A DNA stretch of 64,000 nt, taken from Azorhizobium caulinodans ORS 571. Its GTDB lineage: Bacteria > Pseudomonadota > Alphaproteobacteria > Rhizobiales > Xanthobacteraceae. The notes beneath the pieces were generated by a model. The model had not been told where the DNA came from. It did no database searches and worked only from the letters and a program-made list of their open reading frames with translations. The DNA lies in contig NC_009937.1 in NCBI RefSeq assembly GCF_000010525.1, forward strand, positions 749,501 through 813,500, written 5' to 3'. Below, one piece after another: positions 54,602-64,000 of the stretch; positions within the stretch are counted from its first letter, which is position 1, and each line of letters begins with the position of its first letter. A program made the position numbers and the translations under genes.

Positions 54602-56281
54602 ATGTCGTTTCGAAATCTGAAGATCGCCTACAAGATGACGTTGGTCCTCCTGATCATGGCGGCCACGACGCTGGCCGCCGTGCTCTATGCCAATGTGAAG
54701 ACGGGGCAGATCATCACCGATTATGCGGACCTGACCGAGAACCGGTCGCCGGCGCTGCTGGCGGTGGTGCGGGCGAACGTGCGGGCAAACAATTTCGACA
54801 TCTCGCTGGTGCGCGCGATCACCTTCCCCAATGAGGACCTCGACGCGGTTCTGAAGAACGCGGCGACCTACAACAAGGAAATGCGCGACTATCTCGTGCA
54901 GGCGGCGAAGCTCGATCCCGAGAACGCGAGCTTCTATCGCCAGTATGCGCAGGGCTTCGATCCCTTCTACGCCGACATGGTGCGGGGCATCGAACTGGTC
55001 CGCGCCGGCAAGCTGGAGGAGGCGAAGGCGCTGGCGCAGAAGTTCCTGCCCGCCATCACCGCGCACCGCCGCTCCTCGACCCCGGTCATCAATGCGGTGG
55101 GCACCCGCATCTCCACCAATTCGGACCGCCTCCAGGATGAGGTGGCCGGTGTGCGCCTCACCAATTACCTGGTGGTGGGCGGCGGCATCCTCGTTGCGCT
55201 CATCATCGGCTTCCTGATCAGCCGCGGCGCGGTGGCGGCGCCCATCATCCGGCTCGGCGCCACCATGCGCCGGCTCGCCGAGGGCGATCTCTCTGCCGAG
55301 GTGGAGGGGCAGGACGGGCGCGATGAGGTCGGCGGCATGGCCCAGGCGGTGGAGGTGTTCAAGCAGAACGCCATCGCCGCCCGCGATCTGGAAGAGCGCC
55401 AGAAGGAGATGGAGGCGGATGCCCAGCGCCAGCGCAAGGCGGAACTGGCGCGTCTCGCCGACATGTTCGAAGGCGCGGTCGGCTCCATCGTCTCCGGCGT
55501 TGCCACCGCCACCGTCCGCCTTCAGGGCACAGCCTCGACCCTGACCCAGACGGCGGCCTCCACCCAGAGCCTGTCCTCCGGCGTGGCGAATGCCTCCGAT
55601 CAGGCCTCCAACAATGTGCAGACGGTGGCCGCCGCCGCCGAGGAACTGGCGAGCTCGGTGTCCGAGATCAGCCGGCAGGTGGAGACTTCCAGCCAGATCG
55701 CCACGGAGGCGGTGCGCCAGGCCCAGAAGACGGATGCCCGCATCGGCACCCTCTCGCAGGCGGCGAGCCGGATCGGCGACGTGGTGGAACTCATCACCGC
55801 CATCGCCGGCCAGACCAACCTCCTCGCGCTCAATGCCACCATCGAGGCGGCGCGCGCAGGCGATGCCGGCAAGGGCTTCGCGGTGGTGGCGCAGGAAGTG
55901 AAGGCGCTCGCCGCCCAGACCGGCAAGGCGACCGAGGAGATCAGCGGCCAGATCACCGAGATCCAGCAGGCGACCGCAGAATCGGTGCAGGCCATGAAGG
56001 AGATCGGTGAGACCATCAACCGCATCGCCGAGATCGCGCAGGCCATCGCCGCCGCCGTACAGGAGCAGGGCACCGCGACGGCCGAGATCAGCCGTAACAT
56101 CCAGCAGGCGGCGGCCGGCACCGCGCAGGTGAGCACCAACATCGCGGAAGTGACACGCGGCGCCGCAGCCACCGGCGAAGCCTCCGAGGACGTGATGCAA
56201 TCGGCCCGTGCGCTGGCCCAGCAGGGCGAGAGCCTGAAGACGCAGGTGGACGGGTTCCTCAACACCGTTCGCGCGGCCTGA
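54602..56281 (+). CDS. Methyl-accepting chemotaxis protein
   Basis: 559 residues from the ATG at 54602. Membrane helix 1 (about 12-31), a periplasmic helical-bundle sensor domain (about 32-185), membrane helix 2 (about 190-212), HAMP (about 213-267, [22 protein letters not shown]) and the cytoplasmic signalling domain. The signalling tip contains [20 protein letters not shown], the site for CheA and CheW. The ligand is unknown. The signalling domain is diverged from those of the tandem receptors at the right end. Confidence 0.95.
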   Translation: MSFRNLKIAYKMTLVLLIMAATTLAAVLYANVKTGQIITDYADLTENRSPALLAVVRANVRANNFDISLVRAITFPNEDLDAVLKNAATYNKEMRDYLVQAAKLDPENASFYRQYAQGFDPFYADMVRGIELVRAGKLEEAKALAQKFLPAITAHRRSSTPVINAVGTRISTNSDRLQDEVAGVRLTNYLVVGGGILVALIIGFLISRGAVAAPIIRLGATMRRLAEGDLSAEVEGQDGRDEVGGMAQAVEVFKQNAIAARDLEERQKEMEADAQRQRKAELARLADMFEGAVGSIVSGVATATVRLQGTASTLTQTAASTQSLSSGVANASDQASNNVQTVAAAAEELASSVSEISRQVETSSQIATEAVRQAQKTDARIGTLSQAASRIGDVVELITAIAGQTNLLALNATIEAARAGDAGKGFAVVAQEVKALAAQTGKATEEISGQITEIQQATAESVQAMKEIGETINRIAEIAQAIAAAVQEQGTATAEISRNIQQAAAGTAQVSTNIAEVTRGAAATGEASEDVMQSARALAQQGESLKTQVDGFLNTVRAA

Positions 56282-56288
56282 CCCCTTC

Positions 56289-56325
56289 CGAACCCGGCGC
56301 GGGGATGCATCCCGCGCCGGGTTCG
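56289..56325 (+). terminator. Long perfect hairpin after the chemoreceptor gene
   Basis: Arms of 15 bp (CGAACCCGGCGCGGG and complement) with a 7-nt loop lie eight bases after the stop. No T-run follows, so it may be a Rho-assisted terminator or an mRNA-protecting structure. Confidence 0.6.
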
Positions 56326-56380
56326 GCTATGGCCCTTGCGAGGTGCGGACGGGCGTCCGCCGTGACGTGTGAGGGCGAGA

Positions 56381-56605
56381 ATGGACACTGCGGGCAATTC
56401 CCCGACCGACGTGGCCGCCATGGTGCGGGCGCGCCAGGGCATCGAGATCCGTCCTGAAGAGGCGGCGGCCTATGCCGCCCTCGTCGCGCAGCTCAATTCT
56501 ACCGTGGCCGCAGGCGCGAAGGCGCGCGTCGATATCGACGGCTGCCCGTGGAGCTACGCCAACCTCCTCGCCGCCGTGGCCGAGCGCGGGGAGGGCGAGG
56601 CGTGA
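56381..56605 (+). CDS. Small AtzG-like (DUF4089) amidase partner protein
   Basis: 74 residues. A helical protein with a conserved core (EEAAAYAALVAQLNSTVA and a final hydrophobic helix with NLLAAVAERG). It overlaps the amidase start codon (GTGA). Comparable small proteins (AtzG) form a tight complex with the amidase AtzE in cyanuric acid breakdown and are related to GatC. The identity rests mainly on size, composition and the coupled amidase. Confidence 0.72.
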   Translation: MDTAGNSPTDVAAMVRARQGIEIRPEEAAAYAALVAQLNSTVAAGAKARVDIDGCPWSYANLLAAVAERGEGEA

Positions 56606-58023
56606 GCGCGCTCCACGACCTCGGGCTCGTCGAGACGGCGGACGCCATCGCGCAGGGCGCCATCACCTCCGAAGCCGCGACCGCCTCTGCGCTGCACCGG
56701 CTGGAAGCCCTCGGCCCGCGCTACCACGCTGTGATGCTCATTGACCGCGACGGCGCGCTGGAAGCCGCGCGCGCGGTGGACCTTGCCCGCGCGCGGGGCG
56801 AGGACATCGGCCCGCTCGGCGGCGTGCCGCTGGCGCACAAGGATCTGCTCTATCGTGCGGGCCGCGTCTGCACCGGCGGCTCGCTCATCCGCAAGGACTT
56901 CGTCCCCGACGTGACCGCCTCCGTGCTGGAGCGGCTCGACGGGGCGGGGGCGCTTGATCTCGGCACGCTGCATCTCGCCGAATTCGCCCTGTCGCCCACC
57001 GGCTTCAATGCCCATTACGGCCATGGCCGCAGCCCGTGGAACCTCGATTACGGCTCCGGCGGTTCGTCCTCCGGCTCCGGTGCGGCGGTGGCGGCGCGGC
57101 TGGTGAGCGGCGCGCTCGGCTCCGACACCGGCGGCTCCATCCGCCATCCCTCGGCCATGTGCGGCGTTACGGGCCTGAAGCCCACCAACGGCCTCGTGCC
57201 GCTTTATGGCGCCATGCCCATGGCGCCGAGCCTCGACACCATCGGCCCGCTTACCCGCTCCGTGCGCGATGCGGCCCGGATGCTCAGCGTGATCGCCGGG
57301 CCGGATGTGCGCGATGCCACGACGCTGGCCGCACCCGAGCGCGATTATGAAAGTGGCCTCTCGGGTGATCTGAAGGGCCTGACCATCGCCGTGCCGCAGG
57401 GCTATTACCGCACGACCGCCGATGGCGAGATCCTAGCCCTCATGGACGATAGCCTCAAGGTGCTGAAGGAGGCCGGGGCGAAGGTGGTGGAGACCACCGT
57501 GCCCGACATGGCGCTCATCAATGCCCTCATGCAGGTGGTGATGACCTGCGAGGCTGCCACCCTGCATCGCCAATGGCTGGAGGAGCGGCCGGGCGATTAT
57601 GGGGCGCAGGTGCGCGCCCGCATCCTGCCCGGCTTCGCGCTGCCCGCGACGCGCTATGTGGAAGCACTGATGATGCGGGCCAAGGTGGCGGAGGACTGGC
57701 TGCACCGGGCCATGGGCGGCGCCGACATGGTGCATATCCCGACCCTGCCCATCGCCGTGCCGAGCATTGCGGAGACGACGCAGGGGGCGCCGGAGGACGT
57801 GGCGGTGGCCATCGCCCGCGTCACCCATTGCACGCGGGCGATCAACTATCTCGGCCTGCCCTCGCTCTCCGTGCCCTGCGGCTTCACCGCCAACGGCCTG
57901 CCGGCCGCCTTCCAGCTGGTCGGCCGTCCTTTCGGCGAGCCGGTGCTGCTCCGGGCGGGCGACGCCTATCAGCGGCGCACCGACTTCCACCTGCGCGTGC
58001 CGCCCGATTGCGGGCCGATCTGA
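56602..58023 (+). CDS. Amidase signature enzyme (AtzE/GatA-like)
   Basis: 473 residues from the GTG at 56602. The Ser-cisSer-Lys triad is present: Lys80 (LAHKDLLYRAG), the cis-Ser in GSGGSSSGSG (151-160) and nucleophile Ser179 in SDTGGSIRHPS. Substrate is unknown. The coupled AtzG-like gene suggests a two-subunit hydrolase of the AtzEG type (1-carboxybiuret hydrolase) rather than the tRNA amidotransferase GatA, since gatB and a true gatC are missing. No cyanuric acid hydrolase gene is nearby. Confidence 0.87.
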   Translation: MSALHDLGLVETADAIAQGAITSEAATASALHRLEALGPRYHAVMLIDRDGALEAARAVDLARARGEDIGPLGGVPLAHKDLLYRAGRVCTGGSLIRKDFVPDVTASVLERLDGAGALDLGTLHLAEFALSPTGFNAHYGHGRSPWNLDYGSGGSSSGSGAAVAARLVSGALGSDTGGSIRHPSAMCGVTGLKPTNGLVPLYGAMPMAPSLDTIGPLTRSVRDAARMLSVIAGPDVRDATTLAAPERDYESGLSGDLKGLTIAVPQGYYRTTADGEILALMDDSLKVLKEAGAKVVETTVPDMALINALMQVVMTCEAATLHRQWLEERPGDYGAQVRARILPGFALPATRYVEALMMRAKVAEDWLHRAMGGADMVHIPTLPIAVPSIAETTQGAPEDVAVAIARVTHCTRAINYLGLPSLSVPCGFTANGLPAAFQLVGRPFGEPVLLRAGDAYQRRTDFHLRVPPDCGPI

Positions 58024-58054
58024 GGCGGGGGAGCGCCCGGCTCTTCGATGATCC

Positions 58055-58081
58055 GAAGGCGGCGGGTGGCCCGCCGCCTTC
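58055..58081. terminator. Hairpin between convergent amidase and poxB genes
   Basis: A perfect 12-bp inverted repeat (GAAGGCGGCGGG and complement) with a 3-nt loop lies between the two stop codons. T-runs are short, so strength is uncertain. Confidence 0.6.
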
Positions 58082-58088
58082 TCGCGCC

Positions 58089-59816
58089 TCAGCGGAAGAG
58101 GTTGCGCTTGGCGAGTTCGAGCAGTTCGTCGCCGCGCCCGTTCAGGATGGCGCGGGCGGCATAGAGCGAGAAGCCGGCCACCTGCTCGGCCTTGATGGCC
58201 GGGGGCATCACCAGTTCCATCTTGTCCGTCACCACGTCCACCACCGCCGGGCCGTCATGGGCAAAGGCCTTCTGAAGTGCGCCCTTCACGTCGGCGGGGT
58301 CTTCCACGCGGATGCCGAGGATGCCGATGGCATTGGCCATGGCGGCGAAATCCGGGTTCTGAAGGTCCGTGCCCACGTTCAGGAAGCCCGCGGCCTTCAT
58401 CTCCATGTCCACGAAGCCCAGCAGGCCATTGTTGAAGATCACGATCTTCACCGGCAGCTGGAGCTGGCGGAGCGAGAGGATGTCGCCCATCAGCATGGCG
58501 AAGCCGCCATCGCCCGAAAGCGAGACCACCTGCCGGCCGGGATGGGCCGCCTGCGCGCCCAGCGCCTGCGGCATGGCATTGGCCATGGAGCCGTGGATCA
58601 GCGAGCCGATGAGCCGGCGCTTGCCGTTCATGGCGATGTAGCGCGCGGCCCAGACCGTCGTCTCGCCCACATCCACGCTGAACAGCGCGTCCTGCGCCGC
58701 GACTTCGTCGATCACCTTGGCGAGATATTGCGGATGGATGGGCTTGGTGCCCGGATTGCCCACCGCCAGCGCGTCGAGGTCGCGGCGGGAGGTCTTGTAA
58801 TGCTCCTGCACCTTGGCGAGGAAATCCCCGTCCGTGCGGGGCTTCAGGCGCGGCAGCAGGGTGGCGAGGGTCGCCTTCACATCGCCCACGAGGCCGAGGT
58901 CGAGCCGCGTGCGGCGGCCGAGGTTTTCCGGCCTGATGTCGATCTGCGCCACCTTGGCGTCGGTGGGATAGAACTGGCGATAGGGGAAGTCGGTGCCCAC
59001 CATCAGCAGCAGGTCGGCCTCCAGCATGGCGTGATAGCCGGAGGGGAAACCGATGAAGCCGGTCATGCCCACGTCGTAGGGATTGTCATATTCCACGAAG
59101 GGCTTGCCGCGCAGCGTGTGAACCATGGGCGCCTTCAGCGCGGCGGCGAGGGCCACCACCTCGTCATGGGCACCCTCGCAGCCGCCGCCGGCGAGGATGG
59201 TGATGCGCCTCGCGCCGTCGACCAGCGCCATGAGCTTTTCAAGCTCGCTGTCAGCCGGCACGACGGTGGGCGGGGCGATGGCGGTCCAGCGTGGCTCGGT
59301 CGGGCCTTCCGCCGCCTGGAGCGCCACGTCGCCGGGAATGACGATCACCGCCACGCCCTGCTTCTGGATCGCCGTGCGCATGGCGATCTCCATGATGCGG
59401 GGCATCTGGGAGGGGCTGGAGACGAATTCGCAGTAGTGGCTGCACTCCTTGAACAGTTGTTCGGGATGCGTCTCCTGGAAATAGCCCGAGCCGATCTCCG
59501 CGCTCGGAATATGGGCAGCGATGGCCAGCACCGGCGTGCGGGTGCGGTGGCAATCGAACAGGCCATTGATGAGGTGGAGGTTGCCCGGCCCGCAGGAGCC
59601 GGCACACACGGCGAGCTTGCCGGTGAGCTGCGCTTCGGCGCCGGCGGCGAAAGCGGCCACTTCCTCGTGGCGCACGTGCATCCACTGCACCTGCGGAATG
59701 GTGCGCAGGGCGTCGGTGAAGCCGTTGAGGCTGTCGCCCACCACGCCCCACACACGCTCCACACCGGCGGCCGCCAGCGTGCGCGCCATGACGTCCGCAA
59801 CTCGTACTCCGGCCAT
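58089..59816 (-). CDS. poxB: Thiamine diphosphate-dependent pyruvate dehydrogenase (quinone)/oxidase-like
   Basis: 575 residues from the ATG at 59816 (GGAGGACCTC upstream). The catalytic Glu of thiamine enzymes lies in [20 protein letters not shown]; the FAD/central domain follows; the Mg-diphosphate motif is [16 protein letters not shown] ending with FNNGLLG. Length and sequence fit PoxB (572 residues in E. coli), a peripheral membrane enzyme turning pyruvate into acetate and CO2 with electrons to quinone. Related oxidases or decarboxylases remain possible. Divergent to the FUSC gene. Confidence 0.83.
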   Translation of the reverse strand: MAGVRVADVMARTLAAAGVERVWGVVGDSLNGFTDALRTIPQVQWMHVRHEEVAAFAAGAEAQLTGKLAVCAGSCGPGNLHLINGLFDCHRTRTPVLAIAAHIPSAEIGSGYFQETHPEQLFKECSHYCEFVSSPSQMPRIMEIAMRTAIQKQGVAVIVIPGDVALQAAEGPTEPRWTAIAPPTVVPADSELEKLMALVDGARRITILAGGGCEGAHDEVVALAAALKAPMVHTLRGKPFVEYDNPYDVGMTGFIGFPSGYHAMLEADLLLMVGTDFPYRQFYPTDAKVAQIDIRPENLGRRTRLDLGLVGDVKATLATLLPRLKPRTDGDFLAKVQEHYKTSRRDLDALAVGNPGTKPIHPQYLAKVIDEVAAQDALFSVDVGETTVWAARYIAMNGKRRLIGSLIHGSMANAMPQALGAQAAHPGRQVVSLSGDGGFAMLMGDILSLRQLQLPVKIVIFNNGLLGFVDMEMKAAGFLNVGTDLQNPDFAAMANAIGILGIRVEDPADVKGALQKAFAHDGPAVVDVVTDKMELVMPPAIKAEQVAGFSLYAARAILNGRGDELLELAKRNLFR

Positions 59817-60031
59817 GAGGTCCTCCATCCGTTTGCTGCGGCCCGCCCTCATTGCCTGGGGCAAGTCATTGCGTGCCTTGCGGTTCCCGGCATATCCGGA
59901 AAGCATGTCGGCAAGATGCATGGCTATCATCCGCGCGTCACAGGCGGACGCAAGGGTACAGCAATGGTTTCATGTTGCCGTCTGGCAGTGCGGCCAAAGA
60001 ATGCCGGGCGGCGGCAGAGCGGGGGCGGGCG

Positions 60032-61168
60032 ATGCGGAGGGAAAACGGGCTGCTGCGGCGGCTGAAGACGGCGACGCGGTGGCTGTCGCGCGCCCCCGTC
60101 CGCACGGCGCACCGCTTCGAGGCGGAGGCCCGCGCCGATGTGGCCGCCTTCACGGTGCATGGCCGGCGGGCGCAGGTGGCCTTGCGGGTCACGCTGGGGG
60201 TTCTGGTGGCCATCGCCATCGCGCACGCCCTGGGACTGGAGATGCCCGTCTGGGCGGCCATCAGCGTGGTGCGCGTGTTCCAGAACGACCGGACCGCGAC
60301 CGTGATGCGCGGGCTGGAGCGGGTGGCCGGCACCATCGGCGGCTGCGCTGTCGCTTATGCCATCCTGAAGATCAGCGGCGCGCACGCCTGGGTCTATATG
60401 GCGACGGGGCTCGCCTGCGCGGCGGCGGTCTATGCGCAGGCCGTCACCCGCTACAGCTATGCCTTCGTTCTCGTGGGCTTCACCGTGCCGCTGATGACCT
60501 ATCACGCGGTAGTCTCGCCCGAGCCGATGACGCAGGTCATCCTCATGCGCGGCATGGAGGTGATGGTGGGCGTCTGCGTCGCCTGGGCGCTCGATTTCCT
60601 CACCTCGCCCGCGCGGCCGAAGGCGAAGCCGAAGCCGCTCTATGCGGGCATGGATGCCATCTTCATGGGCCATGCGCTCACCGTGGGCATCGCGGTGACG
60701 CTGGTGCCGGTGGTGTGGACGGTGCTGCATCTGCCGGGCTTCGAGCAGACGCCGATCACCGCCTTCATCGTGGTGGGGGCGGCCCGCGAGGGCATCGGCT
60801 GGAAATCGCTGAACCGCTGCGTCGGATGCGCGCTCGGCGCGGCCTTCGGCTTCCTCGGCGTGCTGACGCTGGACGGCAGCCTGCTCACCTGGGCGCTGTT
60901 CGTCTTCGCCGGCCTGTTCGTCTTCACGCAGATCGGCTTCGGCGGCAGCGTGGTGGCCTATACGGGCATTCAGGCAGCCATCGCCTTCCTGCTGGTGGTG
61001 GTGCAGGAGCCGATCCCCCATCTCGATCTCGACGCGGGCGTCGGGCGCATGTGGGGCGTGATGGGCGGCATTGCTCTGGTAATGCTGGTGGGCCTCGCCA
61101 CCTGGCCGATCCGCCGGCGGATCACCGAGCGTCTCCAGCCGCGGGCGAGCCACGAGGCCGCCCACTGA
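60032..61168 (+). CDS. FUSC family membrane protein (aromatic acid/efflux type)
   Basis: 378 residues from the ATG at 60032. After a basic N-terminal tail there are two clusters of hydrophobic helices (from VALRVTLGVLVAIAIAHAL and from GHALTVGIAVTLVPVVWTVL), giving the duplicated layout of FUSC/YccS-like proteins, with the conserved stretch MPVWAAISVVRVFQNDRTATV. These export aromatic acids or other small molecules; the substrate is unknown. It stands alone between poxB (divergent) and a chemoreceptor (convergent). Confidence 0.83.
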   Translation: MRRENGLLRRLKTATRWLSRAPVRTAHRFEAEARADVAAFTVHGRRAQVALRVTLGVLVAIAIAHALGLEMPVWAAISVVRVFQNDRTATVMRGLERVAGTIGGCAVAYAILKISGAHAWVYMATGLACAAAVYAQAVTRYSYAFVLVGFTVPLMTYHAVVSPEPMTQVILMRGMEVMVGVCVAWALDFLTSPARPKAKPKPLYAGMDAIFMGHALTVGIAVTLVPVVWTVLHLPGFEQTPITAFIVVGAAREGIGWKSLNRCVGCALGAAFGFLGVLTLDGSLLTWALFVFAGLFVFTQIGFGGSVVAYTGIQAAIAFLLVVVQEPIPHLDLDAGVGRMWGVMGGIALVMLVGLATWPIRRRITERLQPRASHEAAH

Positions 61169-61213
61169 ACACGCCCCGGCCGGCCGAACGGCGGCCGGGA
61201 GGTCCTTGTGCGG

Positions 61214-61774
61214 TCAGGCCGTGCGGACCGTGCCGAGGAAGCGCTGCATTTCCGCTTCGAGGCGCTTGGCCTGATCGGTGAGGGCGGCGGCGGCGGTGAG
61301 CACCTGGCCGGCAGCGGAACCGGTCTCGTCGGCGGTCTGGGCCACTTCCGAGATGTGGGCGGTCACGCTGTTGGTGCCGGTGGCCGCCTGGTCGACGTTG
61401 CGGACGATCTCGCGGGTGGCGACGCCCTGCTCCTCGACGGCGGCGGAGATGCTGGTGGCCACGTCGCTCATCTTGCGGATCTGCGAGCCGACGCCTTCGA
61501 TGACCTGCACCGCCTGCTTGGTGGTGGCCTGGATGGCGCCGATCTGGCTCTCGATCTCCTCCGTCGCCTTGGCGGTCTGGGTGGCCAGCGCCTTCACCTC
61601 GGAGGCGACCACCGCAAAGCCCTTCCCGGCATCCCCCGCCCGCGCCGCCTCGATGGTGGCATTGAGGGCGAGGAGGTTGGTCTGCTCGGCGATGGAGGAG
61701 ATGAGCCCCACCACGTCGCCGATGCGGGACGCGGCCTGCGCCAGATCCTGGATGACCGTGCCGGTCTTCTGCGC
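61214..61774 (-). repeat. Direct repeat: 3' end of chemoreceptor gene, copy 1 (copy 2 at 63440-64000)
   Basis: 561 bp that match 63440-64000 at a constant offset of 2226 bp. By eye I count about 17 differences, almost all at third codon positions; the encoded proteins differ only at the last residue but one (Thr versus Ala). The repeat probably continues past the right edge of the window. Confidence 0.92.
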
Positions 61775-63307
61775 CTCGGCGACGGCGACGCTTGACATCT
61801 CGGCCGACTGCTGCACCTGGCGGCCGATCTCATCCACGGAAGAACCCAGTTCCTCGGCGGAAGAGGCGACCATGACCACGTTGGTGGAGGCTTCCTCGGC
61901 GGCCGCCGCGACGGCGGTGGACTTCTCCGAGGTGCGGCGTGCGGCCTCCGCCATGGTGCGGGCGGTGCCGTGGAGCTGGGTGGAGGCGGAGGCAACGCTG
62001 CCGATGATGCCGCCCACCGCACTCTCGAATTCGGCGGCGAGCTTCAGCATCCCCTCGCGCCGCTCGGCCTCGGCCTGCACGTGGGCGGCCTTGGCCTCGG
62101 CTTCCAGGGCCGTGTTGCGGGCCATCTCTTCCTTGAAGACGAGCACGGCCTTGGCCATGGAGCCCACTTCGTCGTGGCGTCGGGTGCCGGCCACGTCCAC
62201 CGCGAGATCCCCGTCGGCGAGGCGCTGCATGGTGGCGGTGAGGCCGGAGATGGGCCGGGTGACGCGGCGGATCACCACCACGAGCCCGGCGCCGGCGATC
62301 AGGAGGGCCACCACCAGCAGCCCGGCATAGAGCGCGAGGGACGCGCGGGCGCGTCCGGCGGCGGCACCCGCAGCGTCGGCCATCTCGTCCATGGCGGTAA
62401 TGGCGACGGCACCGATGGTTTCCAGCGCGGGCACGGCGGCGCTCCGCCACTGGTCGAGCGTCAGCGGTGGCTTGCCGCCGTTGCTCAGGGTCTTAAGCGT
62501 GTCTTCCTTCAGCGTCTTGAAGCTGCCGGAGAAGAAGGCACTGTCGGCCTTGGCGACGGCCTCCCGCAGCGAAGCCGGGATGTCCTTGTTGTCGACCTCT
62601 TCCTTGACCATCGACCAGCCGAGCTGGCCGCGCACCTCTTCCGCCTGGACCTCCGTGAGATCCTTCGGCGCGAGCGGCTCGCCCTTGCGCAGGGCATTGC
62701 TGACGGCAAGAACGGTGTTGCCTTCGGAATTGCGCACGATGCCTGTGGTGCCGCGCACGGAGAGATAGGGCGTCAGCGAGATGTCGAGGCTGCGGATGCG
62801 CTTGCCGATGTCCTGCGAAACGTCGTCGAGCCGATCCAGCTCGCGGACGGTCACGTCATAGATGCGGGTGCTCAGCGTCTTGTCGCGGCTGTCGGGCGGC
62901 AGCTGGAGGGCGCGGTCGATGTCCGCGCGCAGATCCTTGATGGCCTTGCGGATGCCCTCCACGCGGCCGGCGAGATCCTTCGCCTCCGGCGTCCCCTGGC
63001 TGGACAGTTCTGTGAGAGCGACTGCGAAGCCGGCGTCCACCTTCTCCCGGCGCTTGGCGATGCCGGCCACCAGCGGCGGCATGGCGTCGAGTGGGCGGGA
63101 GAGCGCGGCGGCGCTGTCCGAGCGCTCGGTGCGCAGGGTGGTGAAGGCCTGGAACAGCCCGCGGTCGATTTCCGCATAGGCCTGTGCTTCGGCGGCGGCG
63201 AGATCGCGCTTGTAGGCGGTGAGCAGCGAAGAGCCGCAGAGCGCGGCCATGATCAGGCTGACCAGCCCGAACAGCGCCAGCAGGGTGAGCTTGATGGACA
63301 GGCGCAC
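61214..63307 (-). CDS. Methyl-accepting chemotaxis protein (first of a tandem pair)
   Basis: 697 residues. Helix 1 (about 7-29), a large periplasmic sensor domain (about 30-322) rich in helices, helix 2 (about 323-347, [21 protein letters not shown]), HAMP (about 348-402, [23 protein letters not shown]) and a signalling domain with [20 protein letters not shown]. The last 187 codons are almost identical in DNA to the end of the next receptor gene. The ligand is unknown. Confidence 0.95.
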   Translation of the reverse strand: MRLSIKLTLLALFGLVSLIMAALCGSSLLTAYKRDLAAAEAQAYAEIDRGLFQAFTTLRTERSDSAAALSRPLDAMPPLVAGIAKRREKVDAGFAVALTELSSQGTPEAKDLAGRVEGIRKAIKDLRADIDRALQLPPDSRDKTLSTRIYDVTVRELDRLDDVSQDIGKRIRSLDISLTPYLSVRGTTGIVRNSEGNTVLAVSNALRKGEPLAPKDLTEVQAEEVRGQLGWSMVKEEVDNKDIPASLREAVAKADSAFFSGSFKTLKEDTLKTLSNGGKPPLTLDQWRSAAVPALETIGAVAITAMDEMADAAGAAAGRARASLALYAGLLVVALLIAGAGLVVVIRRVTRPISGLTATMQRLADGDLAVDVAGTRRHDEVGSMAKAVLVFKEEMARNTALEAEAKAAHVQAEAERREGMLKLAAEFESAVGGIIGSVASASTQLHGTARTMAEAARRTSEKSTAVAAAAEEASTNVVMVASSAEELGSSVDEIGRQVQQSAEMSSVAVAEAQKTGTVIQDLAQAASRIGDVVGLISSIAEQTNLLALNATIEAARAGDAGKGFAVVASEVKALATQTAKATEEIESQIGAIQATTKQAVQVIEGVGSQIRKMSDVATSISAAVEEQGVATREIVRNVDQAATGTNSVTAHISEVAQTADETGSAAGQVLTAAAALTDQAKRLEAEMQRFLGTVRTA

Positions 63308-63402
63308 GGAAGCCCCCTGATAAGTCAGTTACCCTTCCCTATCCTGTGAGCCTTGTCCGAACCTTGTGGGTACCTTTGGTTGTGGTGTCTTGCCGGCAAA
63401 CC

Positions 63403-63423
63403 GCCGGGCGTCGGACGCCCGGC
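63403..63423 (-). terminator. Palindromic hairpin after the second tandem chemoreceptor
   Basis: GCCGGGCGTC and GACGCCCGGC mirror each other around one base, 16 bp after the stop of the right-hand receptor gene and about 95 bp before the start of the next. The following T-run is short, so termination may be incomplete. Confidence 0.55.
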
Positions 63424-63439
63424 GTCTCTCCTTCCCGCC

Positions 63440-64000
63440 TCAGGCGGCGCGGACTGTGCCGAGGAAGCGCTGCATTTCCGCTTCGAGGCGCTTGGCCTGA
63501 TCGGTGAGGGCGGCGGCGGCGGTGAGCACCTGCCCGGCGGCGGAACCGGTCTCGTCGGCGGTTTGGGCCACTTCCGAGATGTGGGCGGTCACGCTGTTGG
63601 TGCCGGTGGCGGCCTGGTCGACGTTGCGGACGATTTCGCGGGTGGCGACGCCCTGCTCCTCGACGGCGGCGGAGATGCTGGTGGCCACGTCGCTCATCTT
63701 GCGGATCTGCGAGCCGACGCCCTCGATGACCTGCACCGCCTGCTTGGTGGTGGCCTGGATGGCGCCGATCTGGCTCTCGATCTCTTCCGTCGCCTTGGCG
63801 GTCTGGGTGGCCAGCGCCTTCACCTCGGAGGCGACCACCGCGAAGCCCTTGCCGGCGTCGCCGGCTCGCGCCGCCTCGATGGTGGCGTTGAGGGCGAGGA
63901 GGTTGGTCTGCTCGGCGATGGAGGAGATGAGCCCCACCACGTCGCCGATGCGGGACGCGGCCTGCGCCAGATCCTGGATGACCGTGCCGGTCTTCTGCGC
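63440..64000 (-). CDS. Methyl-accepting chemotaxis protein, C-terminal end (cut by window edge)
   Basis: The last 186 codons of a second receptor gene; it continues beyond the right edge. The visible part is the signalling domain ([20 protein letters not shown], then the helical bundle ending [10 protein letters not shown]). It is upstream of the 697-residue receptor on the same strand, with 132 bp between. The sensor half is not visible, so its ligand and whether the whole gene is duplicated cannot be told. Confidence 0.93.
   Translation of the reverse strand, partial: AQKTGTVIQDLAQAASRIGDVVGLISSIAEQTNLLALNATIEAARAGDAGKGFAVVASEVKALATQTAKATEEIESQIGAIQATTKQAVQVIEGVGSQIRKMSDVATSISAAVEEQGVATREIVRNVDQAATGTNSVTAHISEVAQTADETGSAAGQVLTAAAALTDQAKRLEAEMQRFLGTVRAA

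Noticed and set aside
56602-58023. Assignment as GatA of the tRNA amidotransferase
   Set aside because: No gatB nearby; the small partner and the overlap fit the AtzEG pattern better.

Overview
The window reads as a chromosomal segment of a high-GC alphaproteobacterium of the Hyphomicrobiales (Rhizobiales). A Xanthobacteraceae-type genome (Xanthobacter, Azorhizobium, Ancylobacter or similar) is my best guess. The reasons are the very GC-rich third codon positions, the block divL-tsaE/kinase-murU-addB-addA-trxA (with alphaproteobacterial-type AddB and AddA), an IalB-like protein, a DUF2778 protein, NasS/NasT control of nitrate assimilation, and short intergenic palindromes of the kind common in this order. 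I see no tRNA, rRNA, CRISPR array, insertion sequence or phage gene. Both edges cut genes: nasA on the left and a chemoreceptor on the right.

Layout. 1-9.6 kb, minus strand: one nitrate-assimilation operon, nrtA-nrtB-nrtC-globin-FAD reductase-nirA-Fe-S flavoprotein reductase-nasA. It is preceded by a 5' leader that carries a sigma54-like promoter, two hexaloop hairpins of the ANTAR-target type and an intrinsic terminator. 9.7-17.2 kb, minus: a PEP mutase/isocitrate lyase-family enzyme, a secreted dienelactone-hydrolase-like protein, dnaJ, dnaK, then nasS and nasT, which encode the nitrate sensor and the ANTAR antiterminator expected to act on that leader. 17.3-20.7 kb, minus: a 1134-residue membrane-anchored protein with triplicated beta-rich modules and a glycosidase-like C-terminus, function unknown. 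20.9-25.4 kb: a DUF1007/NicO metal-transport pair, an acetyltransferase, a LysR regulator and a divergent alpha/beta hydrolase. 25.4-30.8 kb, minus: a fused indolepyruvate ferredoxin oxidoreductase, a HAD nucleotidase and argB.

31.2-38.9 kb, plus: a polytopic membrane protein, a three-gene phosphonate remnant (phnM, DUF1045, hexapeptide transferase), kdsD, dut, an Rrf2 regulator and cysK. 39.2-51.3 kb, plus: divL (with Tyr at the phospho-acceptor position and a CtrA box upstream), a TsaE-AmgK-like fusion, murU, addB, addA and trxA. This block brings together cell-cycle signalling, tRNA modification, peptidoglycan recycling and double-strand-break repair. 51.4-61.2 kb: a flavin reductase, an IalB-like protein, a DUF2778 peptidoglycan enzyme, a chemoreceptor, an AtzG-like/amidase pair, poxB and a FUSC transporter. 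61.2-64 kb, minus: two tandem chemoreceptors whose signalling ends are almost identical in DNA.

The strongest system-level observation is the complete nitrate circuit. NrtABC imports nitrate, NasA and NirA reduce it to ammonium using dedicated flavoprotein reductases, a haemoglobin probably removes nitric oxide, and NasS/NasT are predicted to control read-through of the leader terminator. The least explained gene is the 17.3-20.7 kb membrane protein.
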